Shown one piece after another: positions 1 to 8,288 of a stretch of 42,861 nucleotides of DNA. The notes beneath the pieces were generated by a model. That model saw only the letters and a program-made list of their open reading frames with translations. It did no database searches and was not told where the DNA came from. The DNA is from Halomonas campaniensis. Lineage in GTDB: Bacteria; Pseudomonadota; Gammaproteobacteria; Pseudomonadales; Halomonadaceae. A program made the position numbers and the translations under genes. The DNA lies in contig NZ_JPUA01000010.1 in NCBI RefSeq assembly GCF_002211105.1, forward strand, positions 1 to 42,861, read 5' to 3'. Position 1 is the first letter of the stretch. Every line of letters starts with the position of its first letter.

Positions 1-66
1 GTGCAGTACCGAAATCAGGCCTTGGCCGCTTAGTTTTTCACTGTCCAAGTTTATGGGGTCAGTTCA
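1..66 (+). mobile_element. Right end of an IS3-family (IS150-like) insertion sequence
   Basis: The first 33 bases stay open and end in TAG at 31-33, encoding VQYRNQALAA. This resembles the C-terminal tail (PVQYR-type) of IS3-family transposases. Bases 39-66 then read, on the reverse strand, as a terminus starting TGAACTGACCCC and continuing with CTTGGACAGTG, which has the TG...CA form of IS3/IS150 inverted repeats. The element appears to end at base 66. The left end lies outside the window, so intactness and target duplication cannot be judged. Assignment is by recall of family termini. Confidence 0.62.
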
Positions 67-106
67 CTGGGTTGCCCGTTTTTATTGGTGGGCTGATAAA
101 TAGCCT

Positions 107-832
107 TCAACACCACATATCTTTTAAGGGCGTGTCAGGGCGATAGTGGGTGGCAATTTGCGCCTGCAGCAGCTCTGCGGTGGCCAGCGCATCGACCAGG
201 GCATGGTGCCCCTGGTAAGCAGGTAAGCCGTAGCGCTCACGGCTTGCGTGCAGGCGGATGGAAACCGGTGGGCGACCCAGCCAGCGGCGAAAACGCGCCC
301 ATAGGGTTTGGCGATGCAGCCGCGCTTCCAGCGACATAGTATCAATCATCGGAAACAGCACCCCTTCCCCACGCCGGGTTTTGACCGCCGCGTTCAAAAA
401 GGGCCGTTCAATATTGCGAAAATGCACCACCACCAGGCGACCTGCTAACTGGGCCAGCAGCGCGTCCAGGATCTCTTCCAAGTCCGGTGCCTGGGCGATC
501 TCTGAGTGGGTAATATGGTGGTAGGTAATTGAGGCTTCCGCCAGCGGTCGCGAAGGGTTCACGACCCAATAGCGCCGCTCAGCCAATTTAATACGATTTA
601 ACGTAAAAGGTACAAGGCCGATACTGACAATCGCATGTCGCCTCTCATCCAGCCCCGTGGTTTCCATATCCAGCGCCACCATGGGCACTTCGGAAATAGG
701 TGTTTCAGGGTCAGGCAACGGCGTACCAAAAAATTGCTGAAGCGCAGGATTTTTCGCCTGTTGAGCCCGCTGGGCCATATAGCCCGTCCAGTCGGCCTGG
801 GTGATTTTCTGACGTGGGCGTATACCGAACAT
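107..832 (-). CDS. DnaQ-like 3'-5' exonuclease (DEDDh family)
   Basis: A 241-residue protein with a DnaQ/polymerase III epsilon-type exonuclease fold, expected to remove nucleotides from 3' ends of nucleic acid with two metal ions. Exo I is visible as LDMETTG (D55, E57), and Exo III as HHALVDA near residue 210, which supplies the His and final Asp. The Exo II region reads VVHFRNIERPFL, so the usual Asp is replaced by Glu or displaced. It lies directly downstream of the DUF294/CBS gene with a one-base gap, so the two are probably co-transcribed. It lacks the polymerase-binding tail of true DnaQ, so a repair or RNA/nucleotide turnover role is more likely. The substrate cannot be told from sequence. 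Confidence 0.85.
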   Translation of the reverse strand: MFGIRPRQKITQADWTGYMAQRAQQAKNPALQQFFGTPLPDPETPISEVPMVALDMETTGLDERRHAIVSIGLVPFTLNRIKLAERRYWVVNPSRPLAEASITYHHITHSEIAQAPDLEEILDALLAQLAGRLVVVHFRNIERPFLNAAVKTRRGEGVLFPMIDTMSLEARLHRQTLWARFRRWLGRPPVSIRLHASRERYGLPAYQGHHALVDALATAELLQAQIATHYRPDTPLKDMWC

Positions 833-833
833 C

Positions 834-2744
834 TTAACGCCCCTGCCGCTGGGCGGGCATAGGGTAGCGGTATTTCAGAAACTTTTGCGCGTTGCTCAAC
901 ACCTGGAAAGCGTCTTTAAGGGTGTGCCGTTCGCTATCCGCCACGTTTTCAGGCTCAATATTGTTATCCGGCAGACGATCCTCCTGAAGATCGATCATTT
1001 GATGGCGAATCCGCGACATACATAAAAATTCAAATGCGTAGCTCAGCTTGTCGCTCATACCATTAGCCAATAGCTGAGTATTGCTGATGTCATTTAAACG
1101 CTGAAATGAGTTTTGCGCTTTGGAGCCGCAGGCCAAGGCGTGAATACGCACCAAATCCACCATCGGCGCCGTACCGCGGCGCTTCAAGTTGATCGAGTTG
1201 TTGTGCTTACCATCCTGCTCCATCACAAAGGTGCGGAAAAACCCCAGCGGTGGCGTACGGTTCAGGGCGTTGCGCGCCATGGCTGCTAAAAACAGCGGTG
1301 ATTTTGGCGCTGTTTCGGCAATCAAATCCTGCAGCGTTTCTACATAGAGATCCTCGCCGTAGCAACTATCCAGATCAAAGAAAATCGAACTGTGAAGCAG
1401 TCGTTCAGGCGTTGGTTTGGCCATCCAATCCTGAAAATAGCTCTTCCAAACGCTGAGCGGCTGACGCCATTGAGCGTTGGTCGCCATAACATCGCCTTTA
1501 CAATAGGTATAGCCGCAGGCATCCAAGCCATCGCTGACAATTTTTGCCAGTGCGTAAAAGTAGTCGTCATGCTGCTCAGGAACAAAGTCATCAGAGAGAA
1601 TCAACGCATTATCCTGATCCGTGACGATGCTCTGCTCATTGCGGGCCATGGAGCCATTGACCATAAAGCAGTAAGGCACCGGCGGCGGGCCCAGTTCCGC
1701 TTCAGCCATTTCCAGCAACCGCCTAGTAAAGCTGCGTCCGATCGTGGAAAGGGCGCTACCCACCATTTGCGAATTAGCCCCCTCCTGCACCATACGCACA
1801 AACGCCGCGCTCACATCCGGCGCCAAGCGTGCCAGCCCCTGGGCGCTGGACTGATGAAAAATATTGCTGACCAGGTAGAGGCCGCTATGGGTCTCGTAGC
1901 GGATAATATCCGAAAGGTGCACCACGCCCACCGGGCGTTGACGATACAAGACAGGGAGGTGATGTACGTTACTGCGCAGCATCGTCAGCATGGCCTCATA
2001 AACAGAGGCGTCCGATTGAATGGTGATTAGCCTTGAGGAAACCACTTCACCGACCGCGGTTTGCGGCGATAGCCCCTCGGCCACCACGCGGGTACGAAAA
2101 TCGCTGTCGGTTAAAATCCCGCACATCTGCCAAGTCTGGCCTTCACTATCTTTGAAACTGTAGCGTGGGTTATCACTTCCCTCTTTTATTACCAGCAGTG
2201 CGGATGCTTGCGCTTCGCTCATCTGCTGCGCGGCGTGCTGAACGCTGGTAGACGTTTCCACCATTACCGGATAGCGGGTCAGCAGTTTGCGTATCCGGGT
2301 GACCATCATATCGTTGGACTTCTTCTGCTGCTCGGCAGCGCTCTCAAGACGCGGTCGTTCCAGCTCTACGAAATCAGCAAAGTGCTCATCCTCCTCACAC
2401 AGCCGAAGGAAGACCGCCTTGGGAATAAAGTAGATCAGGGTATCTTCAATCGCCTGAGCGGGAAAACGCACTTTATGGTTACGCAGCAAGCTAAAGTGAC
2501 CAAAAATATCGCCCTCACCCAAGCGGTTATACAGCTCTCCCTGGCTACGATAAACTTCCACGGCGCCACTGCGGATATAGCAAAGATCATTGAGCATCTC
2601 GTTGAGCGCCAATATGCTGCTGCCGGTTTTGAAGTAGCTCACTTCCACCTGCTCAGCAATGGCATCCAGGAGATCATCCGACAACCCATCAAAAGGGGGA
2701 AACCGCCCCATATGTTGGCGTATTTCTAACAGCTCGACATCCAT
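834..2744 (-). CDS. Cyclic-nucleotide-binding / CBS-pair / DUF294 nucleotidyltransferase-like protein
   Basis: A 636-residue cytoplasmic signalling protein. In order it has a cNMP-binding beta-roll (about residues 5-125), a pair of CBS domains (about 160-290, including GILTDSDFRTRVV), a GlnD-like DUF294 nucleotidyltransferase domain with the motif GSMARNEQSIVTDQDNAL (G-S then D-x-D), and a DUF294 C-terminal helical domain. The family is thought to sense nucleotides and perhaps nucleotidylylate a partner, but the target is unknown. I place the start at 2744, because AAGGAG sits seven bases before that ATG. A longer frame runs to 2786 without a comparable site. It is followed by the exonuclease gene, as in related gammaproteobacteria. 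Confidence 0.85.
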   Translation of the reverse strand: MDVELLEIRQHMGRFPPFDGLSDDLLDAIAEQVEVSYFKTGSSILALNEMLNDLCYIRSGAVEVYRSQGELYNRLGEGDIFGHFSLLRNHKVRFPAQAIEDTLIYFIPKAVFLRLCEEDEHFADFVELERPRLESAAEQQKKSNDMMVTRIRKLLTRYPVMVETSTSVQHAAQQMSEAQASALLVIKEGSDNPRYSFKDSEGQTWQMCGILTDSDFRTRVVAEGLSPQTAVGEVVSSRLITIQSDASVYEAMLTMLRSNVHHLPVLYRQRPVGVVHLSDIIRYETHSGLYLVSNIFHQSSAQGLARLAPDVSAAFVRMVQEGANSQMVGSALSTIGRSFTRRLLEMAEAELGPPPVPYCFMVNGSMARNEQSIVTDQDNALILSDDFVPEQHDDYFYALAKIVSDGLDACGYTYCKGDVMATNAQWRQPLSVWKSYFQDWMAKPTPERLLHSSIFFDLDSCYGEDLYVETLQDLIAETAPKSPLFLAAMARNALNRTPPLGFFRTFVMEQDGKHNNSINLKRRGTAPMVDLVRIHALACGSKAQNSFQRLNDISNTQLLANGMSDKLSYAFEFLCMSRIRHQMIDLQEDRLPDNNIEPENVADSERHTLKDAFQVLSNAQKFLKYRYPMPAQRQGR

Positions 2745-2871
2745 ACGGACTCCTTGGGCTTGCCGGACAATAGGCGGGATAACCAACGCGTTATCTAAAG
2801 TGTGGCGGGAAGGCTAAGTCAGGTAAACCCCTCCCAGTATAATAAAACTATCCTGAAGTTGAATGACCCAT

Positions 2872-2902
2872 AAAAAAAGCCCGGTGCAGTTAAGCACCGG
2901 GC
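2872..2902 (-). terminator. Rho-independent terminator after the DUF4168 gene
   Basis: A perfect 9-bp stem (2879-2887 with 2894-2902, GCCCGGTGC) has a 6-base loop. On the minus strand it is followed by a run of seven T. It lies about 100 bases past the stop of the DUF4168 gene and isolates it from the gene at 834-2744. Confidence 0.88.
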
Positions 2903-3000
2903 CTTGTGGTCGAAGTCATGTAGGCTGCTAGATAAAGGTTGCTATATAAGCAATACCAACATTCGCAATAATGACCTCGATCGCGTTCAGCAAGTACGAC

Positions 3001-3390
3001 TTACGACTGGTTAGCCATTTCCTGCACGCGCTGCATCATTTCCGGGTCTTGTTGAATAGATTGACCAATAGCGTTGAAGGTATCAACATCTAGGCCGCTG
3101 TCTTCAACTACTTCAATCATGCGGTCATTAGCTTCGGTGCGCACTTCCTGTTGCGCTGATTCATCTTCCGCTTCCTGCAGACGCTGGGTATATTCCTGGG
3201 AAATAACCGCAATTTCTTGAGAAGCATCGGCAAACTGCTGGAGCTGATCGTCAGAGAAATCCTGGGCAGGTGCTTGCTGGGTTGCCATAGGATCTTGTGC
3301 AGCGCCTTGCTCTTCTTGGGCGTGGGCAGTAGCTGTCATCAGGCCGGTCGCGAGCAGGGCAGCGGAGAACAGAGCAGTCATACGTTGCAT
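3001..3390 (-). CDS. Exported DUF4168-domain protein
   Basis: A 129-residue secreted protein. The N-terminus is a Sec signal peptide (MQRMTALFSAALLATG..., with likely cleavage after ATAHA). The mature part is acidic and Gln/Glu-rich, with the DUF4168 pattern: DDQLQQFADASQEI, a helical middle, and DTFNAIGQSIQQDPEMMQR near the end. DUF4168 proteins are small periplasmic helical proteins of unknown function, common in marine and halophilic bacteria. The acidic composition fits a salt-exposed compartment. The start at 3390 is chosen because GAGG lies upstream and it places the signal peptide at the N-terminus; the longer frame to 3456 adds 22 residues that do not look like a signal. A strong terminator follows, so it is probably monocistronic. 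Confidence 0.85.
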   Translation of the reverse strand: MQRMTALFSAALLATGLMTATAHAQEEQGAAQDPMATQQAPAQDFSDDQLQQFADASQEIAVISQEYTQRLQEAEDESAQQEVRTEANDRMIEVVEDSGLDVDTFNAIGQSIQQDPEMMQRVQEMANQS

Positions 3391-3534
3391 AAAAGAAACC
3401 TCAGTATTGCGTTGTGTATGTGCCCACTGTGACGCGCCGTATTCAACCAGGTTCAATTTTTTATGTAAAAGCTAGTAACAAAAAGAACATAATGTATCAA
3501 AAAATCGAATTACGCACGCCACTACGGAAAGCAC

Positions 3535-4449
3535 ATGTATAGCAAATTCAAAAGTTTACGTCACGAAAACCTATCCTCGGCAGGGCTTGCCGCCATGCCA
3601 GCACTTTTTGTGCTGCTTTGGAGTACCGGCTTTATCGGCGCTAAATTCGGGCTGCCGTATGCAGAACCCTTTACGTTCCTGTTTATTCGCTTTGTACTCA
3701 CGCTACTGCTGCTGATTCCACTGGTAGTAGTGATGCGAATACCCTGGCCATCATCACCCAGGTTATGGACACATATCGCAATATCGGGTTTTCTAGTTCA
3801 TGGGGCCTACTTGGGGGGTGTCTTCTATGGTATTTACCTGGGCATGCCCGCCGGTTTAGCAGCGCTACTGGTCGGGCTTCAGCCGCTCCTGACCGCCGCT
3901 TTCGCCGGGCCACTGTTAGGCGAGCAGCTCGTTTGGCGTCAATGGTTAGGGCTAGGACTGGGCCTAATAGGTATCAGTCTAGTGCTGGGTAGTAAGCTTG
4001 AGGTGGGCGAGTCACTGTTTGATGGTTTCGGGATTAGCGCTCTGCTGTGTGTCACCGCAGCCTTGATGGGGATTTCACTAGGTACTCTCTATCAGAAGAG
4101 GTACTGCACCAGTATGCCGCTACTTTCCGGGGCAGTGATTCAATACTTGGCGGCGGGCGCTCTCCTCGGGATAGGGGCGCTGTTATTTGAGAGCCGCCAA
4201 GTGGAGTGGAGCAGCACCTTTCTCCTCACCTTGGGTTGGCTGGTGTTGATTCTCTCAATTGCCGCTATCCTGTTACTCATGGCCTTGATTAAAAAGGGGG
4301 AAGCTTCACGTGTGGCAAGTCTTTTTTATCTTGTGCCACCGGTCACAGCGCTTCAGGCGTGGTGGCTTTTTGACGAACGCCTTCCCCTGCTAGGACTTAT
4401 GGGGATGTTGGTTGCTATTACTGGGGTGGTGATGGCGATTAGACGATGA
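3535..4449 (+). CDS. EamA/DMT-superfamily membrane transporter
   Basis: A 304-residue inner-membrane protein with about ten hydrophobic segments arranged as two EamA repeats. The N-terminal half contains LFVLLWSTGFIGAKFGLPYAEP, which is typical of drug/metabolite transporters (RhaT/YdcZ/RarD-like). The second half ends with LVPPVTALQAWWLFDERLP, the conserved EamA repeat-2 segment. Members export metabolites such as amino acids or their analogues, but the substrate is not predictable here. The ATG follows GGAAAG closely. The gene is divergent from the DUF4168 gene and is followed 67 bases later by the EAL gene in the same direction. Confidence 0.9.
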   Translation: MYSKFKSLRHENLSSAGLAAMPALFVLLWSTGFIGAKFGLPYAEPFTFLFIRFVLTLLLLIPLVVVMRIPWPSSPRLWTHIAISGFLVHGAYLGGVFYGIYLGMPAGLAALLVGLQPLLTAAFAGPLLGEQLVWRQWLGLGLGLIGISLVLGSKLEVGESLFDGFGISALLCVTAALMGISLGTLYQKRYCTSMPLLSGAVIQYLAAGALLGIGALLFESRQVEWSSTFLLTLGWLVLILSIAAILLLMALIKKGEASRVASLFYLVPPVTALQAWWLFDERLPLLGLMGMLVAITGVVMAIRR

Positions 4450-4516
4450 TGCGCTTTTTATAATTAACGCGCTCTTAATAATTAACGACAGCTGTAGACC
4501 AGGGCTTGGATTAAAC

Positions 4517-5284
4517 ATGTCAGCACACCATCACTGTGCGAGAGTGAACGGACACTGTAACCGTTGCGACTCTCCGGTACCTTTTGCATTCACGATGGCA
4601 TTTCAACCGATCGTCAATGTCAGTCAGCGACAAATTATTTACTACGAAGCGTTAGTACGCGGCCCCAACGGTGAGCCCGCTTTGTCAGTACTAGACCAGG
4701 TGACCGATGCATTGATGTACCGTTTTGACCAAGCGTGTCGCATCAAAGCGATTGAACTAGCCAGCGAACTGGGCATGCGGGAACGGCTCTCAATCAATTT
4801 TCTGCCCAATGCCGTTTACGAACCACAGGCGTGCATTCAAGCCACCCTGGAAACAGCCCATCGGGTTGGCTGGCCCACCGAGCGGCTCAATTTCGAAATT
4901 ATCGAAACCGAGCGGGTCAAAGACCGCATTCATATGCGCACCATTATTGAGAGCTATCGCGAAATGGGCTTAACCACTTCGCTGGATGACTTTGGTAACG
5001 GTTACGCCAACCTCGACCTGTTGACCGATCTGCGACCTGATACGCTAAAAATCGATCGTGACTTGGTAATGGAGTGTGATAGCGACAAGCGCCGCCAAGC
5101 CATATTGCGTAGCTTAGTGGCACTAGCAGAAACACTGGGTACAAAGCTGATTGCTGAGGGCGTGGAAACCCGTGAGGAGTCGCGCTGCCTGCTGACGCTA
5201 GGCATTCCCATGCAACAAGGCTATTACTTCTCCCATCCCAACCTAGAAGCACTGGCGGAGATTGATGACGCTAAATATGACTAA
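4517..5284 (+). CDS. Stand-alone EAL-domain c-di-GMP phosphodiesterase with Cys/His-rich N-terminus
   Basis: A 255-residue protein made almost entirely of an EAL domain, expected to hydrolyse c-di-GMP to pGpG. The catalytic set looks complete: EALVRG (E44), NFLP, the FEIIETE glutamate, LDDFGNGYANLDLL, LKIDRDL, IAEGVET and QQGYYFSHP. No GGDEF, PAS or transmembrane segment is present. The first 20 residues are unusual, with His at 4, 5, 6 and 13 and Cys at 7, 14 and 17 (HCNRC), which could bind a metal or respond to redox. Blue-light (BLUF)-linked EAL proteins share the short architecture, but no BLUF domain is present. No strong Shine-Dalgarno is seen before the ATG. It converges on mtgA. Confidence 0.9.
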   Translation: MSAHHHCARVNGHCNRCDSPVPFAFTMAFQPIVNVSQRQIIYYEALVRGPNGEPALSVLDQVTDALMYRFDQACRIKAIELASELGMRERLSINFLPNAVYEPQACIQATLETAHRVGWPTERLNFEIIETERVKDRIHMRTIIESYREMGLTTSLDDFGNGYANLDLLTDLRPDTLKIDRDLVMECDSDKRRQAILRSLVALAETLGTKLIAEGVETREESRCLLTLGIPMQQGYYFSHPNLEALAEIDDAKYD

Positions 5285-5299
5285 CGGGGCTAAAAACAG

Positions 5300-6016
5300 C
5301 TATAGATGCTGTAAGTAATCAGCTCCACCTAAGTTACGCATCTGCTGGCGAATCCACTGGCTTCGCCGCTCAACCTGGGCATCGGGACGTGCGGCACTGC
5401 GCGTCAGGGGGCTAGGTAAGATAGCCGCGAGAAGGCTTGCCTGACGTTCAGTTAACGAATTAGAAGAGACGCCGAAATAGTGCTGAGCAGCAGCTTCCAG
5501 CCCAAATACACCGCGATCCCACTCGGCGACGTTGAGATAGACCTCCAAAATACGCTGCTTGCTCCAAAGTATTTCTATCAGCAGCGTAAACCACGCTTCT
5601 AACCCTTTGCGCGTCCAACTGCGGCCTGTCCATAGAAAAACGTTTTTCGCTGTTTGCTGACTCAAGGTACTGGCACCACGCAGTCGCCCCCCATCTTGGC
5701 TGGCCTGCAACGCGCGACGCAGTTCGACAAGGTCAAACCCCTGATGATGCGGAAAGCGCTGATCCTCTGCCGCAATCACTGCCAACTTGGCATTAGGAGA
5801 GAGCGAATCCCATCCCCGCCACTCGCGCTGTATGCGAATCGGATTGCTTTGGATCCAGCTCTCTATTTTGCGCTCGACCATCACCATTGAGCCCGGAGGA
5901 GGAACGACCCGGAACAGCAGTACCAGCGCAACTGACAGCAGCACAAACGCTAAAACGCCGCGCCAAACAATCCGCCATAGCAGGCGCATAAAACGACGCA
6001 GCGAGCGATTGAGCAT
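5300..6016 (-). CDS. mtgA: Monofunctional biosynthetic peptidoglycan transglycosylase
   Basis: A 238-residue GT51 enzyme that polymerises lipid II into glycan strands at the periplasmic face. One N-terminal transmembrane helix (about residues 13-37) is followed by the transglycosylase domain. The catalytic Glu is in AAEDQRFPHHQGFD (E84), with further GT51 motifs GASTLSQQTAKN and RILEVYLNVAEW. No transpeptidase domain is present and the length matches MtgA. AAGGA lies just before the ATG. The gene starts 10 bases after the stop of fghA, so it may be read from the formaldehyde operon, although the functions are unrelated. Confidence 0.95.
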   Translation of the reverse strand: MLNRSLRRFMRLLWRIVWRGVLAFVLLSVALVLLFRVVPPPGSMVMVERKIESWIQSNPIRIQREWRGWDSLSPNAKLAVIAAEDQRFPHHQGFDLVELRRALQASQDGGRLRGASTLSQQTAKNVFLWTGRSWTRKGLEAWFTLLIEILWSKQRILEVYLNVAEWDRGVFGLEAAAQHYFGVSSNSLTERQASLLAAILPSPLTRSAARPDAQVERRSQWIRQQMRNLGGADYLQHL

Positions 6017-6026
6017 CTCGTTATCC

Positions 6027-6881
6027 TTAACGCTTCATGAGGTGGTCTGCATGATAGCGCAGATGATCCTCAATGAACGAGGCTATAAAGAAGTAACTGT
6101 GATCGTAGCCCGGTTGACGACGCAGTGTTAACGGGTGATCGTGCTCTTCGCAAACGGCTTCTAAACGCTCTGGCTGAAGCTGCTCCTCCAGGAATTGATC
6201 TGCTTCACCTTGATCGATAAACAGACGTTGGCGTGATGCGCCGTTGGCCACCAGCTCACAAGCATCATACTGGCGCCAGCGAGCTTGATCATCCCCCAGG
6301 TAGGCGTTAAACGCCTGCTGCCCCCAAGGACAGTTCATCGGATTGACCACTGGTGAGAAAGCCGACACGGAACGGAAACGCCCGGGGTGACGTAGCGCCA
6401 GAATTAATGCCCCGTGCCCCCCCATTGAGTGCCCGCTAATCGATTCACGCCCATTGACCGGGAAGTGCTGACGCACCACGGAAGGCAACTCCTCAATCAC
6501 ATAGTCATACATGCGATAGTGAGACTTCCAGGGAGACTCGGTGGCATTCACGTAAAAACCGGCCCCAGAGCCTAAATCATAGCTTTCATGCTCCCCGGGC
6601 AAATCGGTACCCCGTGGGCTAGTATCAGGGCACACAATCGCCACGCCCAGCTCAGCGGCAATACGGTGAGCGCCCGCTTTCTGCATGAAATTTTCGTCGT
6701 TACAGGTAAGTCCCGAAAGCCACCAAAGCAGCGGCACGCGCTCGTTTTCTGCCTGAGGCGGCAAGTAAACAGCGAAGATCATGTCGCAATCCAGCGCACG
6801 GGAGTAGTGGCGGTAGCGCTTATGCCAGCCACCGAAACTACGGTTGGCAGACACCAGTTCTAAAGTTTCACTCATGCTCAT
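6027..6881 (-). CDS. fghA: S-formylglutathione hydrolase
   Basis: A 284-residue esterase-D-type alpha/beta hydrolase that splits S-formylglutathione into formate and glutathione, the second step of glutathione-dependent formaldehyde oxidation. The nucleophile elbow is GHSMGGHGAL (S152), and the remaining triad is probably the Asp in FIDQGEADQF and the His in PGYDHSYFF. LSGLTCNDENF is characteristic of the family. The start at 6881 has AAGGA eight bases upstream; an in-frame ATG two codons later is less well spaced. The partner dehydrogenase is the next gene upstream, but a 256-base gap with a large palindrome separates them. A dyad lies in the leader. Confidence 0.95.
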   Translation of the reverse strand: MSMSETLELVSANRSFGGWHKRYRHYSRALDCDMIFAVYLPPQAENERVPLLWWLSGLTCNDENFMQKAGAHRIAAELGVAIVCPDTSPRGTDLPGEHESYDLGSGAGFYVNATESPWKSHYRMYDYVIEELPSVVRQHFPVNGRESISGHSMGGHGALILALRHPGRFRSVSAFSPVVNPMNCPWGQQAFNAYLGDDQARWRQYDACELVANGASRQRLFIDQGEADQFLEEQLQPERLEAVCEEHDHPLTLRRQPGYDHSYFFIASFIEDHLRYHADHLMKR

Positions 6882-6904
6882 GGGCAGGTTCCTTTAAATG
6901 CAGC

Positions 6905-6933
6905 AAACGCGGCAGGTCTGTCCCACCGCGTTT
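6905..6933 (-). promoter_or_regulatory. Perfect 8-bp inverted repeat in the fghA leader
   Basis: AAACGCGG (6905-6912) is matched exactly by CCGCGTTT (6926-6933) with a 13-base spacer, 24 bases upstream of the fghA start. It may be an operator or an RNA hairpin. No T-run follows it, so it is not a terminator. No FrmR- or MerR-type regulator gene is present nearby to assign it to. Confidence 0.45.
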
Positions 6934-6995
6934 TAAACGTTCTTACTATACTACTTAATAATGCTAGACCTAGTAGTGCACAGGGTAATTGACTA

Positions 6996-7016
6996 CTTAT
7001 AAAAACCCCTTATAAG
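6996..7016. repeat. Short AT-rich inverted repeat beside the structured element
   Basis: CTTATAA (6996-7002) and TTATAAG (7010-7016) form a 7-bp dyad with a 7-base spacer. It abuts the large palindromic element at 7021-7117, and may be part of that element's boundary or a weak terminator for transcripts coming from adh. Confidence 0.35.
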
Positions 7017-7020
7017 AGAG

Positions 7021-7117
7021 TGCCAGGGTAAGTTGGAGCGAGGGTCTTTTGACAAGGATGTCAAAAGTAGCGCCCATGGATGGGTTCACAGCGCCCTCGC
7101 GGAAACTTGCCCTGGCA
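7021..7117. repeat. Multi-hairpin palindromic intergenic element
   Basis: A nested palindrome lies between adh and fghA. The outer stem pairs 7021-7034 with 7104-7117 (14 bp, one G-U position). A second stem pairs GCGAGGG at 7038-7044 with 7094-7100. Inside are two hairpins. One pairs CTTTTGAC 7046-7053 with 7060-7067 around the loop AAGGAT. The other is built on CCCATGGATGGG (7073-7084) and flanked by GCGC at 7070-7073 and 7091-7094. Both carry GGATG. I recall very similar intergenic repeats in Halomonas, Marinobacter and related genomes, so it is probably a dispersed non-coding repeat rather than a gene. There is no U-run, so it is not a classical terminator. Confidence 0.62.
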
Positions 7118-7137
7118 GGCACCTAATCGTGCTGAGC

Positions 7138-8271
<1,134 letters not shown>

Positions 8272-8288
8272 TCAGAAAAACTAAGACG

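Noticed and set aside
1392..2030. A 212-residue plus-strand frame inside the DUF294 gene
   Set aside because: It is antisense to a conserved multi-domain protein; no recognisable domain and no ribosome binding site stand out.
7021..7117. Interpretation of the palindrome as a Rho-independent terminator
   Set aside because: No T-run follows the outer stem on either strand, and the nested multi-hairpin shape is unlike a simple terminator.
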